The notes beneath the pieces are model-generated. The model was not told the origin of the DNA, made no database searches, and saw nothing but the letters and a program-made list of their open reading frames with translations. The position numbers were made by a program, and so were the translations under genes. A DNA stretch of 64,000 nt, taken from the NCBI GenBank assembly GCA_902623185.1, contig CACNSW010000001.1, positions 53,273 to 117,272 on the forward strand. The letters are read 5' to 3'. How positions within the stretch are numbered: position 1 is the first letter of the stretch; every line of letters begins with the position of its first letter. This document shows positions 9,498 to 17,911 of the stretch, piece after piece. This DNA comes from an uncultured SAR116 cluster alpha proteobacterium (GTDB lineage: Bacteria; Pseudomonadota; Alphaproteobacteria; Puniceispirillales; Puniceispirillaceae).

Positions 9498-10704
9498 CCT
9501 AAACTCCCTTTTCCTTTTCAACAGCGGCCTTGCAAACCGCCACAATTTGCAGAATAGGATTGCCTGTACGGATGAGTTTTGCAATAGACGTAAGAGTTGA
9601 AGGGCCGTTTATAGCAGGGATGGGGATTGCTACCTTGATTGACAGATAGCCTTCATTAACCGGCCGATCTCCAAATGGCCTTCTCCTTACTTTAACATCG
9701 GCGATAGCCGCTTACCTTAAAGAAACGGGGGAGCTAATCAATATTACCAATATTTGTTTCATAATTTTAAAAGTTTTATTATTTCTATAAATACCTAGGT
9801 GAATAGCCTCGAAAAGTTTTGAATGATTAAGCTAAAAAATATTCTGCATAATTTTACGTCTACAGATTATTTAAGGTGTATTCTTTGTAAAAGTAATTAG
9901 TTCTCAGGTAGAATCATAATGGCTCTATCTATTAAAAAATTTAAGATTTACAGGGTCTTGCCTCTCAAGAACAACGAGCAACGAGATTGCTGGCCCAATA
10001 GACCGTGTCACATCGATCTTTTGTCTGAAGTTATTTACAGACAAACTAACAGCCGTAATAGCCAATAAGCCTCATCGGAATATTATTTCGAAAGTGATAT
10101 AAGCCACGTCTGAGGGCACAATGAGTATTCCATAATTCAGATACTTGGATACCGCGATTTAAATATTGCCGAAAAACACAGGGAATCAACGAGTTTTTAA
10201 AAGAAAGAATGGTGCAGCCAAATAAAACTGCGTTCTATTTTTCGCCGTAATCTTAAAAAGCCTGCCTCGCCAACCATTAATAAAACCGCCCTGTATACTA
10301 CCATCTGTCAAACCCTAATACCGTCGGGAAAATTTGTTGTGCTATACTAAACACCCAAAGATTACTCCAAAGTACAAAAATAGATTTCCACGAAGAGTGC
10401 CCAATTACCCCCGCCACAAAACATCACGTAGGTAATTCATTGCTAGCAATTCGAGAGGGCCTTTAGATGATCACTTATGGACTGCAACCCTACGAAAATG
10501 ACTTCAAATTACTAATCAAATTACAGCAACTTTATGCAGCTTCATTTTAAACTTGGTTGTAATTTCTAATAACCAACTCTGCAGGAGCGATTGCTGGAAG
10601 ACCATGTTCAGAAAACTAACGATGTTTTAAATCTGGTTTTCAAATCAGATGACGAATAATCAGGGTTTGAATACAAAACGACCCAAGTATAACAAGGAGA
10701 GTTA
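9498..10704. other. 1.2-kb intergenic desert
   Basis: No ORF of useful length on either strand, no tRNA-like fold and no clear long repeat. The stretch is AT-rich with frequent stops in all frames. The end carries the ribosome site of the next gene (AAGGAG before ATG 10705). It may hold gene remnants decayed beyond recognition or an unrecognised small RNA. Confidence 0.5.
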
Positions 10705-11502
10705 ATGAATAACAAAAAGGTTTTGGTATGGGTAACGACCTTCAGTTTTTTAACTGCTTGTCAGACCATTAGATCGCACCCCGGGTATGATTTGGCACCA
10801 GTTGAAATTGACGTATCTAGCTACAGGATTTCATGCCCGCCAGTGATCGCCGATGACGCCTTCATAGCGAAGGGAAACAATTTTAAGTTCAAATTGGATA
10901 AGGGGGATATTGGTGGATGTCCATCAGACAGGAAAAGGTACTCAGATAGCTATGTGTCCTTTGATCATAGTGAACGGCAGGAGATTAATTGGCGGTTGCC
11001 AAAAGGAATTACCACCTTTGCTGCCAAGTTCCGTTATGAAGGAAGTGATAAGTTCCATCGGAACACAATATTCCAAGTACACGGCGGTGAGACAGTTTCG
11101 TTTTGGACCGGCTTTAATGACACGGGGTCTCGATATCATATAAATGACGGAGCTAACAAAAAATTCATAAGTAGTGAACGGCGCTGGGTTGAAGGCAGAA
11201 GCTACGACGTAAAAGCCGTAATTTTGTATAATGATACACTCTCAGTTAAGTGGTTTGTTAATGGTGATTTAAGGTTCTTTGCTCAAGGACTGACCTTTCG
11301 CCTAGGCGAGGGACCCTATGGTCGTGCACTATATATCAAGATTGGTCAATATAGGATCGCGGCGGAGGGCACCACAGTTTATTGGTATAATGACGTAAGC
11401 ATTACAAACGCAGGTCTTACCAAAGTATCCGAATTTGATTATTTAAATCACTCACCTAATAACGCTTTTCCTATTCGGTACTTTGGGGTCAGATCAGATT
11501 AG
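10705..11502 (+). CDS. Lipoprotein with lectin/polysaccharide-lyase-like beta-sandwich domain
   Basis: 265 residues starting after a strong AAGGAG site. A lipoprotein signal is clear: KK in the n-region, hydrophobic core, lipobox LTAC with Cys at residue 19. The mature part is beta-rich with many aromatics. Segments such as ERQEINWRLPKG, NTIFQVHGG, SVKWFVNGDLRFF and ALYIKIGQYR follow the strand pattern of heparin-lyase/PL7-like concanavalin folds, where the last strand often reads like YxKxGxY. A surface carbohydrate-binding or polysaccharide-cleaving lipoprotein is plausible. Family membership is inference, and no catalytic set is certain. It stands alone between two gene-poor stretches. Confidence 0.6.
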   Translation: MNNKKVLVWVTTFSFLTACQTIRSHPGYDLAPVEIDVSSYRISCPPVIADDAFIAKGNNFKFKLDKGDIGGCPSDRKRYSDSYVSFDHSERQEINWRLPKGITTFAAKFRYEGSDKFHRNTIFQVHGGETVSFWTGFNDTGSRYHINDGANKKFISSERRWVEGRSYDVKAVILYNDTLSVKWFVNGDLRFFAQGLTFRLGEGPYGRALYIKIGQYRIAAEGTTVYWYNDVSITNAGLTKVSEFDYLNHSPNNAFPIRYFGVRSD

Positions 11503-11676
11503 TTCAATAAGCCAAAACCAGATTTGAAGAAGATCATTTTGTTGGGTTGAGATCCAAGGATCCTTCGTGTAGCGCGATATGGTTCGGTTTCTTAATGAAA
11601 CCCACTTATCTCAGTTTCTGCCCTTTGCGGTTGAGATAAAAAGACTGTCTGTATTCCGGGGTTTTTTGGAAGGTGA

Positions 11677-11763
11677 TGGTGCGGCCGAGAAGACTCGAAC
11701 TTCCACGGGGGTTAGCCCACAGCGACCTCAACGCTGCGCGTCTACCAATTCCGCCACGGCCGC
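11677..11763 (-). tRNA. tRNA-Leu (anticodon GAG)
   Basis: Read on the minus strand, the acceptor strand GCGGCCG pairs with CGGCCGC. The D-arm contains the AATTGGTAGACGC class II pattern, the anticodon loop has GAG within GCGTTGAGGTCGC, a long variable arm follows, and the T-loop is TTCGAGT. CCA is encoded. The 87-base length with a long variable arm fits tRNA-Leu. Confidence 0.95.
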
Positions 11764-11918
11764 ACTTTCGATATTTGATTTGTATGTCATCATGACCATA
11801 TTAAATCAAGCGGTTATTGGTGGAAACGTGCCTGGCTGACTTCGCCTTTGCTTTTGTCTGTGCTATGATTCACCCAGTTTTTTTCCGGCTAAACCTGATT
11901 TTTTGGAATATACACCGT

Positions 11919-12803
11919 ATGCCCACATCGAATGAAACATTTCTGCCCCCGAAACATGCCGAACTGTCACGCCACTATTACGCGCCAACAGGCGGGTTGT
12001 CTTCACAGGAGAGACAACCCGATGATAAAGCTATTTTCACCACAGCCTATATGTTAATGCCTAAAGCGGTGATGAGCGATATAGTTACTAGCCTTCTGCC
12101 GCGCTGGCAGCGCACGCGCCTTTGGGTGCTGGCTCGCCCGCTCAGTGGCTTTGCCGAGACCTTTTCGCATTATCTAGTCGAAACCGAGTCGGGAGGTGGT
12201 AGCACTAACCCAGATGATGATGACAGCGCCCAATCGGTGCTATTTGTCGTGGATGGTTGTCTGCGCCTACAGTTCGACGGCACGACATATGTTCTTGAAG
12301 CCGGTGGCTACGCCTATATTCCGCCTGGAGTAGACTGGCAGGCTTTTAACATTGGCTACAAGAATGCGCTGTTTCATTGGATCCGTAAACGCTATCAGGT
12401 AGTCGTGGGGATTGACACGCCACCGGCATTCGTTACCAGCGATGCCGCCATCGCTCCGATCCAGATGCCAGATTGTGACGGCTTGTGGGCAACAACGCAC
12501 TTTGTTGACCCAACTGATTTGCGCCACGACATGCATGTTAATATTGTCACTTTCCAGCCGGGTGGCCGCATCCCTTTTGCTGAGACCCATGTCATGGAGC
12601 ATGGACTCTATGTTCTGCAAGGAAAGGGACGCTATCGGCTCAATGATGACTGGGTTGATGTAGAGGCCGGCGACTACATGTGGTTGCGGGCTTTTTGTCC
12701 GCAGGCCTGTATAGCCACCGGTCATGAACCATTTCGCTATCTGCTTTATAAAGATGTTAACCGCCACATGCCACTTGCTTTATTGGATCCAGGAGATGGT
12801 TAA
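11919..12803 (+). CDS. (S)-ureidoglycine aminohydrolase, bicupin
   Basis: About 294 residues from ATG 11919 (MPTSNETFLPP); the ORF track runs further upstream. It is a two-cupin protein: N-terminal half around LFVVDGCLRLQFDGTTYVLE and GGYAYIPPGVDW, and C-terminal half with PFAETHVMEHGLYVLQGKG and VEAGDYMWLRAFCPQA. The second cupin keeps the His/Glu metal-ligand pattern (ETHVMEHG) and the family-like start LSRHYYAPTGGL. The family is Mn-dependent and hydrolyses (S)-ureidoglycine to (S)-ureidoglycolate and ammonia in purine/allantoin catabolism. No other ureide gene is in the window. Its stop codon overlaps the start of lipB. Confidence 0.85.
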   Translation: MPTSNETFLPPKHAELSRHYYAPTGGLSSQERQPDDKAIFTTAYMLMPKAVMSDIVTSLLPRWQRTRLWVLARPLSGFAETFSHYLVETESGGGSTNPDDDDSAQSVLFVVDGCLRLQFDGTTYVLEAGGYAYIPPGVDWQAFNIGYKNALFHWIRKRYQVVVGIDTPPAFVTSDAAIAPIQMPDCDGLWATTHFVDPTDLRHDMHVNIVTFQPGGRIPFAETHVMEHGLYVLQGKGRYRLNDDWVDVEAGDYMWLRAFCPQACIATGHEPFRYLLYKDVNRHMPLALLDPGDG

Positions 12804-13482
12804 CAGTCTTTTGGGCTCGGTTGATCAACCCAATTTTCTTACCTTTACAGGGCTGTGCGAATATTTATCAACTGTTGAAAGAATGCGTGCCCATGCTGCA
12901 GCAATTCGAGCTGAAGGCGCAACAGAAGCAGTCTGGCTGCTCGAACACGCTTCTGTTTATACAGCCGGCACCTCGGCACGTCACGCCGATCTATTGACAC
13001 CCAGCGATGTCCCAGTTTACCAAACAGGGCGCGGTGGCCAATGGACCTATCACGGTCCTGGCCAGCGTGTAGCGTACGTTATGCTTGACCTGCAAAAACG
13101 CGGACGAGACGTACGTTGCTATGTGAATAAATTGGAGAGCTGGATCATTGAAGTACTAGGCGGATTTGGCGTTATAGGCCAGCGACGTGCCGGTCTGCCT
13201 GGAATTTGGGTAAAAACGGGCAAAAGCACTTCTGGACTCGACAAAATTGCTGCGATCGGTATTCGGATCAGCCGCTGGGTAAGCTGGCATGGTATCGCCA
13301 TAAACAATGATCCTGACCTTGACGCCTTTCATGCGATTGTTCCCTGCGGGGTACAAGATGCCGGCGTCACCTCGCTTGCCAAACTTGGTATATCTGTCAG
13401 CATGGACGAACTTGACACCATGCTGAAAACATCTTTCGAAAAATATTTCAATCACTTGGAAACATCCAAATCTACCAGATAG
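12796..13482 (+). CDS. lipB: Octanoyltransferase LipB
   Basis: 228 residues from ATG 12796, which overlaps the upstream stop (ATGGTTAA). AGGAG abuts the ATG with no spacer, so a slightly different start is possible. LipB signatures are WLLEHASVYTAGTSA, the nucleotide-binding-like GRGGQWTYHGPGQ, KIAAIGIRISRWVSWHG with the catalytic Lys equivalent, and IVPCGVQDAGVTSL with the acyl-accepting Cys. It transfers octanoate from acyl carrier protein to lipoyl domains of 2-oxoacid dehydrogenases and GcvH. The last 31 bases overlap the convergent gene downstream. Its partner lipA is not in the window. Confidence 0.95.
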   Translation: MVNSLLGSVDQPNFLTFTGLCEYLSTVERMRAHAAAIRAEGATEAVWLLEHASVYTAGTSARHADLLTPSDVPVYQTGRGGQWTYHGPGQRVAYVMLDLQKRGRDVRCYVNKLESWIIEVLGGFGVIGQRRAGLPGIWVKTGKSTSGLDKIAAIGIRISRWVSWHGIAINNDPDLDAFHAIVPCGVQDAGVTSLAKLGISVSMDELDTMLKTSFEKYFNHLETSKSTR

Positions 13483-13856
13483 TCAAGTACAGTAAGAATG
13501 GCCTTTTCGGCATCCTTGATAAGCCACTCTTCGGCCTTTGACTCACCCATTAGCCCATCGCTCGGACCCTCGTGATGCAAAAGTAAATTGCGTCGGCCCC
13601 GCAACCATGACAGGGCCGCCTTGTTTCCTGCGTAGGTAAAAGTTATCCTATCAAGATAACCGGCGGGGCCAGCCTGTTCATTTGCGATCACATCGACAAG
13701 CGTCTGTGCTAAGACAATGCAGGCCACCGGTAGGCCAGCGTACGCAGCTGCCTTTAACTCAATTGACACGACTGACGCGTGTGGACCAAAATATTCCGTT
13801 TCAAGGCAAGATAAACGGTTCATGACAGCGGCACCCAATGACGGATAATTGCCCAT
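13452..13856 (-). CDS. Conserved-looking hypothetical protein after ATP12
   Basis: 134 residues whose ATG overlaps the stop of the ATP12 gene by one base (TAATG), so translation is probably coupled. The protein is soluble and mostly helical, with a small hydrophobic helix (YAGLPVACIVLAQTLVDVIAN) and a basic centre (WLRGRRNLLLHHEG). I do not recognise the family. Its 3' end overlaps lipB on the opposite strand by 31 bases, so the final residues of both proteins come from shared DNA. Confidence 0.7.
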   Translation of the reverse strand: MGNYPSLGAAVMNRLSCLETEYFGPHASVVSIELKAAAYAGLPVACIVLAQTLVDVIANEQAGPAGYLDRITFTYAGNKAALSWLRGRRNLLLHHEGPSDGLMGESKAEEWLIKDAEKAILTVLDYLVDLDVSK

Positions 13857-14557
13857 TAACGTACCGCGCCCAGAAGGCTCAAAAATCCAGCAATATCACT
13901 CAATTCGTCCTGAATGAAGCTGCGCCTTTTCGCGGCCTCTGGATCATTTCCCCATTTCTCCGCCTGCCAAAGCTCATCAAGGAACGCCGTTTCAAACAAA
14001 GTCTGATGATCCATTTTGCCACGCAGGAACCCGAGACTAAGCACCAGTGAGCCACCCAGCGTTACGGTACGATGAAGCATTCCAAGCTCCCAGTCATCAT
14101 GTTGCCCAAGGGCAACATCCAACTGAGCAAGGGAGGCGCTGGGCTGATTCACTGGCATAACACCCGACGCCACATTCAGTGGCGCACCAAGGGCTTTATC
14201 TGCCCAATCAAGCCATGGTTGCCATTGTCTCGTCTGCCGGTGGGAAAGCTCTGCGTCGTCAGCGCGGTAACACAACAGATCATTGCCTCCATAGGCAAGT
14301 ATTTCGTCCGATATGTGTGCACGCCTTGGTGTCACCCGATCAATCACTGTCACAGCCAGACTGAAAAATGGCATCGCCGTGGGATCAATCTCACCCTGTT
14401 GCGATTCCCACTCAAACGCAATCGTATTTGCTAGTTCTTTACTTGGCAAGCTGCACTCGCGTTTTTCAGGCGATCGAACAATCTGTCCATCTAACAATAC
14501 GCGATGGCCGTCGCCATGACTCTCAGTCGTTACTGTCCTGTAACACCGTTTTTTCAT
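13856..14557 (-). CDS. ATP12-family F1-ATPase assembly chaperone
   Basis: 233 residues. Family traits are the N-terminal LLDGQIVRSPEKREC strand pair, SKELANTIAFEWESQ, the long central helix region, ETAFLDELWQAEKWGNDPEA, and the ending around FLSLLGAVR. In mitochondria and alphaproteobacteria ATP12 binds the alpha subunit of F1 during ATP synthase assembly; the bacterial role is inferred from that. The gene follows rluC by about 60 bases in the minus-strand run rarA-crcB-rluC-atp12, a common alphaproteobacterial order. The downstream hypothetical gene is translationally coupled to it. Confidence 0.9.
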   Translation of the reverse strand: MKKRCYRTVTTESHGDGHRVLLDGQIVRSPEKRECSLPSKELANTIAFEWESQQGEIDPTAMPFFSLAVTVIDRVTPRRAHISDEILAYGGNDLLCYRADDAELSHRQTRQWQPWLDWADKALGAPLNVASGVMPVNQPSASLAQLDVALGQHDDWELGMLHRTVTLGGSLVLSLGFLRGKMDHQTLFETAFLDELWQAEKWGNDPEAAKRRSFIQDELSDIAGFLSLLGAVR

Positions 14558-14618
14558 TGTCTCCCGCCTATGCGCGAGACTGCCAAATTTAGCATCAAAC
14601 TAAAAATTTCTCGACGTA

Positions 14619-15647
14619 TCAGCATGTATAAGACTCAAAAGGCCAGTCCCCCGATGGCAGTTTTAAGCCAAGATCAAACAAACTGGTTTTCATGTGACCG
14701 GTCATTGGTGCCTCAATCAACACATCATCACCAAACTGCAGCCGCCAAGCATGCAGATGAAGCCGCTTTGAAACAAGTCCTCCAGGATGCGCGTCAGCGC
14801 CGCCATATTTGCGATCACCGACAATTGGGTGGCCCTCATGTGCCATGTGGGCGCGCAGTTGATGCATTCGTCCTGAATGAGGTCGTAGTGCCACTAATGC
14901 CAGTTTCCGGCCCATTACATTAATACGCCGCGCTTCGGTATAAGCAGATTGTCCTTCAGTCGTTACGTACATTTTCTCACCGCTTCGTCCGACCTGTTTT
15001 TCTAAACGGTGCCTTATGTGCATAGTTAGCCTTGGGATACCAACTGCCAACGCTAAATAGGTCTTGGTAACACGATGATGATAAAAGTCATTAATGAGCC
15101 GTCGTGCTGCGGGCCTGGTCTTTGCCAGCAACAAAATTCCTGATGTATCCTTGTCGATGCGATGAACAAGCCGCAACCGCTTCGCATCATTACCTTCCGC
15201 AAGCGCTACAAGCATTCCATCAATATGGGAGTTTATGCCGGTGCCGCCTTGCACAGCTAAACCCGATGGTTTGTTCAGTGCCAGCCAATCTACGCCCTCG
15301 GCAATCACCATCGACTCAAACCGCCTGATTAGCTTGTCGTCACAATTCGGTATCCTTTTTGGCCGTATCGCGGTATCAAGGCGCGGCGGCAAACCACTGC
15401 GCAGATGTGGTGGGAGACGAACTTCCTGCCCGGTTGTAAGGCGCGCAGATGGCTTCGCCTTGTTACCATCAAGACGAATCAAACCTGAACGCAACATTCG
15501 TATTATATCACCCTGCGGTAAACCTGCTATAAGGCGCCGTAGAAAACGATCAAGGCGTGTGCCATCCTCATCTTCAGGGACCATCTCATACCACCACTGG
15601 GGTACGTCCTTCCACGTTGGTTCACCGTCAGGCGTCACCGTATTCAT
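14619..15647 (-). CDS. rluC: RluA-family 23S rRNA pseudouridine synthase (RluC type)
   Basis: 342 residues from ATG 15647, which overlaps the stop of the preceding gene by four bases (ATGA). The N-terminal S4-like RNA-binding domain (DRFLRRLIAGLPQGDIIRML) is followed by the pseudouridine synthase domain. That has LALNKPSGLAVQGG, the catalytic motif HRIDKDTSGILLLAKT with its Asp, and a C-terminal PHSGRMHQLRAHM then GHPIVGDRKYGG. By length and domain set it is RluC, which modifies 23S positions 955/2504/2580 in E. coli. The gene order rarA-crcB-rluC supports this. Confidence 0.9.
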   Translation of the reverse strand: MNTVTPDGEPTWKDVPQWWYEMVPEDEDGTRLDRFLRRLIAGLPQGDIIRMLRSGLIRLDGNKAKPSARLTTGQEVRLPPHLRSGLPPRLDTAIRPKRIPNCDDKLIRRFESMVIAEGVDWLALNKPSGLAVQGGTGINSHIDGMLVALAEGNDAKRLRLVHRIDKDTSGILLLAKTRPAARRLINDFYHHRVTKTYLALAVGIPRLTMHIRHRLEKQVGRSGEKMYVTTEGQSAYTEARRINVMGRKLALVALRPHSGRMHQLRAHMAHEGHPIVGDRKYGGADAHPGGLVSKRLHLHAWRLQFGDDVLIEAPMTGHMKTSLFDLGLKLPSGDWPFESYTC

Positions 15648-16030
15648 GACGAAACCCTGACGAGCCAGTAACATGGTGAAAAACTAGCAAGTAAAGAACA
15701 CAATGACTTCGCAATATAAACCAGGGCAATGCCGAGTGCGCCGTTTTGCGACAGGTTGACACCGTGTAGCGCAGGGTTGTTGCATATTATCAGCAAACCA
15801 ACCAGTCCAACCGCCAAAAAAGCATACGACGCTTCAAGCAGCATCAAGCCAAAAGCCACCAAGCAAGCAGAAACACCTATCACAGCACTGACCAAAACGT
15901 TCAGTCTCAGCGCGGCATGAGTGCCATTAAAGCCAAAAACTCCAGCTCTCAAAAGCAACGACGCGCTGTTTCGAAACTTCGTGCCAAGAAACTCGCAAGC
16001 AACGATTATTACGAACATCAATAGCCTCAT
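15644..16030 (-). CDS. CrcB-like fluoride-channel homologue lacking the signature motif
   Basis: 128 residues, four hydrophobic segments, placed exactly where alphaproteobacteria carry crcB: its ATG directly follows the rarA stop and its stop overlaps the rluC start. The Fluc/CrcB framework can be followed. An N-terminal segment ends in LGTKFRN (usual GALLRY-type), LNVLVSAVIG corresponds to the usual NVLGSFLIG with the pore Asn kept, and a C-terminal HGVNLSQNGALGIALVY remains. The normally invariant GGFTTFSTF stretch is replaced by GLLIICNNP. It is thus a CrcB homologue that may not conduct fluoride, or an intact frame under decay. Confidence 0.65.
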   Translation of the reverse strand: MRLLMFVIIVACEFLGTKFRNSASLLLRAGVFGFNGTHAALRLNVLVSAVIGVSACLVAFGLMLLEASYAFLAVGLVGLLIICNNPALHGVNLSQNGALGIALVYIAKSLCSLLASFSPCYWLVRVSS

Positions 16031-17380
16031 CTAGCTGTCTCTATCCCATAGAGACCATTTCTTTGCTCGGATCTTTTCCCAATAGGCTAGCCGTTTGACG
16101 AGCTCGCGTTCAAAACCGCGTTCGACTGGATGATAGAAACGCTGGCGCCCCATACCTTCGGGGAAACAATTCTGTCCAGAAAAACCGTCCGGATCATCAT
16201 GGTCATAAGCGTAATTCGCCCCATATCCGAGATCTTTCATCAATTTTGTCGGTGCGTTCAGAATATGAGCAGGCGGACAAAGCGATCCAGTATCCGCAGC
16301 CGACTTTTTGGCTGCCTTGAAAGCTACATAGGAGGCGTTTGATTTAGGTGCCGTTGCAAGATAGATTACCAAACCGGCGATGGCCAAATCACCCTCAGGA
16401 CTCCCGAGCCGTTCATAGGCCTGCCAGGCAGCAAGTGCCCGAGGCACCGCTTCTGGCTCAGCAAGTCCGATATCCTCCGTAGCGAATCGTGTCAACCTGC
16501 GTAGAATGTAATGTGGATCCTCTCCACCAGCAATTATCCGCGAGATCCAGTACAGACCCGCATCAGCATCTGACGCACGCAAGGCCTTATGCAGAGCCGA
16601 CATCAAATTGTAATGCTGATCCCCAACGCGATCAAAAGAGGGTGCACGGCCAGAGACGATCTTAACTACCGTAGCTTTATCCAATAAAGGCTTTGCAGGC
16701 AGCCCTAAGAGCAACGAAGCCATAGTAATCAGATATCTGCCATCGCCATCCGCCATAGCGATCAACGTCGCGCGCGCTTCCTCGTCAAGTGGTAGAACAC
16801 CGCCCTGATCATGCTCAACCCGCGCTAACAGTAAACCCAAAGCGTTTGCACTAAGGCGCTCGACCACTAGCACTTGCGCCCGTGACAACAATGCCCCGTT
16901 TAAAGCAAAGGACGGATTTTCCGTTGTTGCGCCAATTAATGTGACAGTGCCGTCCTCTACCCGTGGCAACAAACCGTCCTGCTGAGCCTTGTTAAATCGA
17001 TGCACCTCGTCAACAAATAACAAGGTTTTCTGACCCTTACGTAAACGATCCCCTGCTCTAGAAAACACCTTACGGAGATCAGCCACTCCGTCAAACACCG
17101 CCGAGACCGGCTCAAATACCATCTTTGCCTCGGCAGCAAGCAATCTTGCAATTGTCGTTTTGCCAGTGCCAGGCGGCCCCCAAAAAATAATTGACGGCAA
17201 TGTACCAGCATTCAGCATCCGACGCAGACCACCCTCGGGGCCAAGGAGCGCCTCTTGACCAACGACATCTCCAAGCCGCTGTGGGCGCAATCTTTCAGCC
17301 AACGGGATAACATAATCACCGGATCTAAAATCAAGTTCGTTCATGGGCATATCTTTGCCCATAATTACTGTCATCCGCAA
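16031..17380 (-). CDS. rarA: Replication-associated recombination protein A (RarA/MgsA)
   Basis: Up to 449 residues; the true start may be one of the later Met residues (MGKDMPMNEL). AAA+ ATPase: Walker A GPPGTGKTT, Walker B LLFVDEVHRFNK, sensor-1 region LIGATTENPSFALN, arginine-finger-like LLSRAQV. The C-terminal tetramerisation/MgsA domain has AGGEDPHYILRRL, AVYLATAPKS-type sequence (VIYLATAPKSNASYVA) and a His/Tyr-rich end. It acts at stalled replication forks and interacts with SSB and the clamp loader in related species. First gene of the rarA-crcB-rluC-atp12 run. Confidence 0.95.
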   Translation of the reverse strand: MRMTVIMGKDMPMNELDFRSGDYVIPLAERLRPQRLGDVVGQEALLGPEGGLRRMLNAGTLPSIIFWGPPGTGKTTIARLLAAEAKMVFEPVSAVFDGVADLRKVFSRAGDRLRKGQKTLLFVDEVHRFNKAQQDGLLPRVEDGTVTLIGATTENPSFALNGALLSRAQVLVVERLSANALGLLLARVEHDQGGVLPLDEEARATLIAMADGDGRYLITMASLLLGLPAKPLLDKATVVKIVSGRAPSFDRVGDQHYNLMSALHKALRASDADAGLYWISRIIAGGEDPHYILRRLTRFATEDIGLAEPEAVPRALAAWQAYERLGSPEGDLAIAGLVIYLATAPKSNASYVAFKAAKKSAADTGSLCPPAHILNAPTKLMKDLGYGANYAYDHDDPDGFSGQNCFPEGMGRQRFYHPVERGFERELVKRLAYWEKIRAKKWSLWDRDS

Positions 17381-17382
17381 AG

Positions 17383-17412
17383 AAAAAGCGCTGCCAAGGG
17401 CAACGCTTTTTT
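17383..17412 (-). terminator. Rho-independent terminator after rplQ
   Basis: A near-perfect stem AAGCGCTGCC / GGCAACGCTT (one mismatch) with a three-base loop. It is flanked by an A-run and a T-run, so it could act on both strands. It lies between the rplQ stop and the rarA start and closes the ribosomal alpha operon. Confidence 0.8.
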
Positions 17413-17433
17413 CATTTTTAATTCGGAAGCGAC

Positions 17434-17865
17434 TTATGCCGCAGTTTCTTCAACATCGGTTTCATCCGGGCCAACCAACGGACCAGAATTTTGTCCACGA
17501 GCGTCCTCATCGCGATCAACAAGTTCAATAACCGCCATAGGTGCCGCGTCACCATATCGAAAGCCTGCCCTAAGAACACGTGAATAACCACCCAGACGCT
17601 CTTTATAGCGTGGACCAAGAACATCAAAAAGCTTTTTAGTCATCGCATCGTCACGCAAGCGCGCGAATGCTATGCGGCGGGCATGAAGGTCACCGCGTTT
17701 GCCAAGTGTTATTAATCGTTCAACAACAGGGCGAAGCTCCTTAGCTTTTGGCAGCGTTGTTACGATCTGCTCATGCTTAATCAATGCCTGAGCCATGTTT
17801 CTGAATAGCATTTGACGATGCTGTGATGTACGGTTCAGCTTCCGTCCTGAAGTACGATGACGCAT
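17434..17865 (-). CDS. rplQ: 50S ribosomal protein L17
   Basis: 143 residues from ATG 17865 ([18 protein letters not shown]), with AAGGAG just upstream; the longer ORF is not used. The conserved core has [37 protein letters not shown] and a C-terminal [14 protein letters not shown] short acidic tail ([19 protein letters not shown]) extends beyond the E. coli length, as in other alphaproteobacteria. Last gene of the alpha operon rpsM-rpsK-rpoA-rplQ and followed by a terminator. Confidence 0.98.
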   Translation of the reverse strand: MRHRTSGRKLNRTSQHRQMLFRNMAQALIKHEQIVTTLPKAKELRPVVERLITLGKRGDLHARRIAFARLRDDAMTKKLFDVLGPRYKERLGGYSRVLRAGFRYGDAAPMAVIELVDRDEDARGQNSGPLVGPDETDVEETAA

Positions 17866-17911
17866 TGTTATTCTCCTTAACCCATCTCGGGTCCAAATCC
17901 GGCTCCAACAA

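Noticed and set aside
11579-11839. Plus-strand ORF of 86 codons
   Set aside because: It runs antisense through the tRNA-Leu gene; the apparent protein is a by-product of the tRNA sequence.
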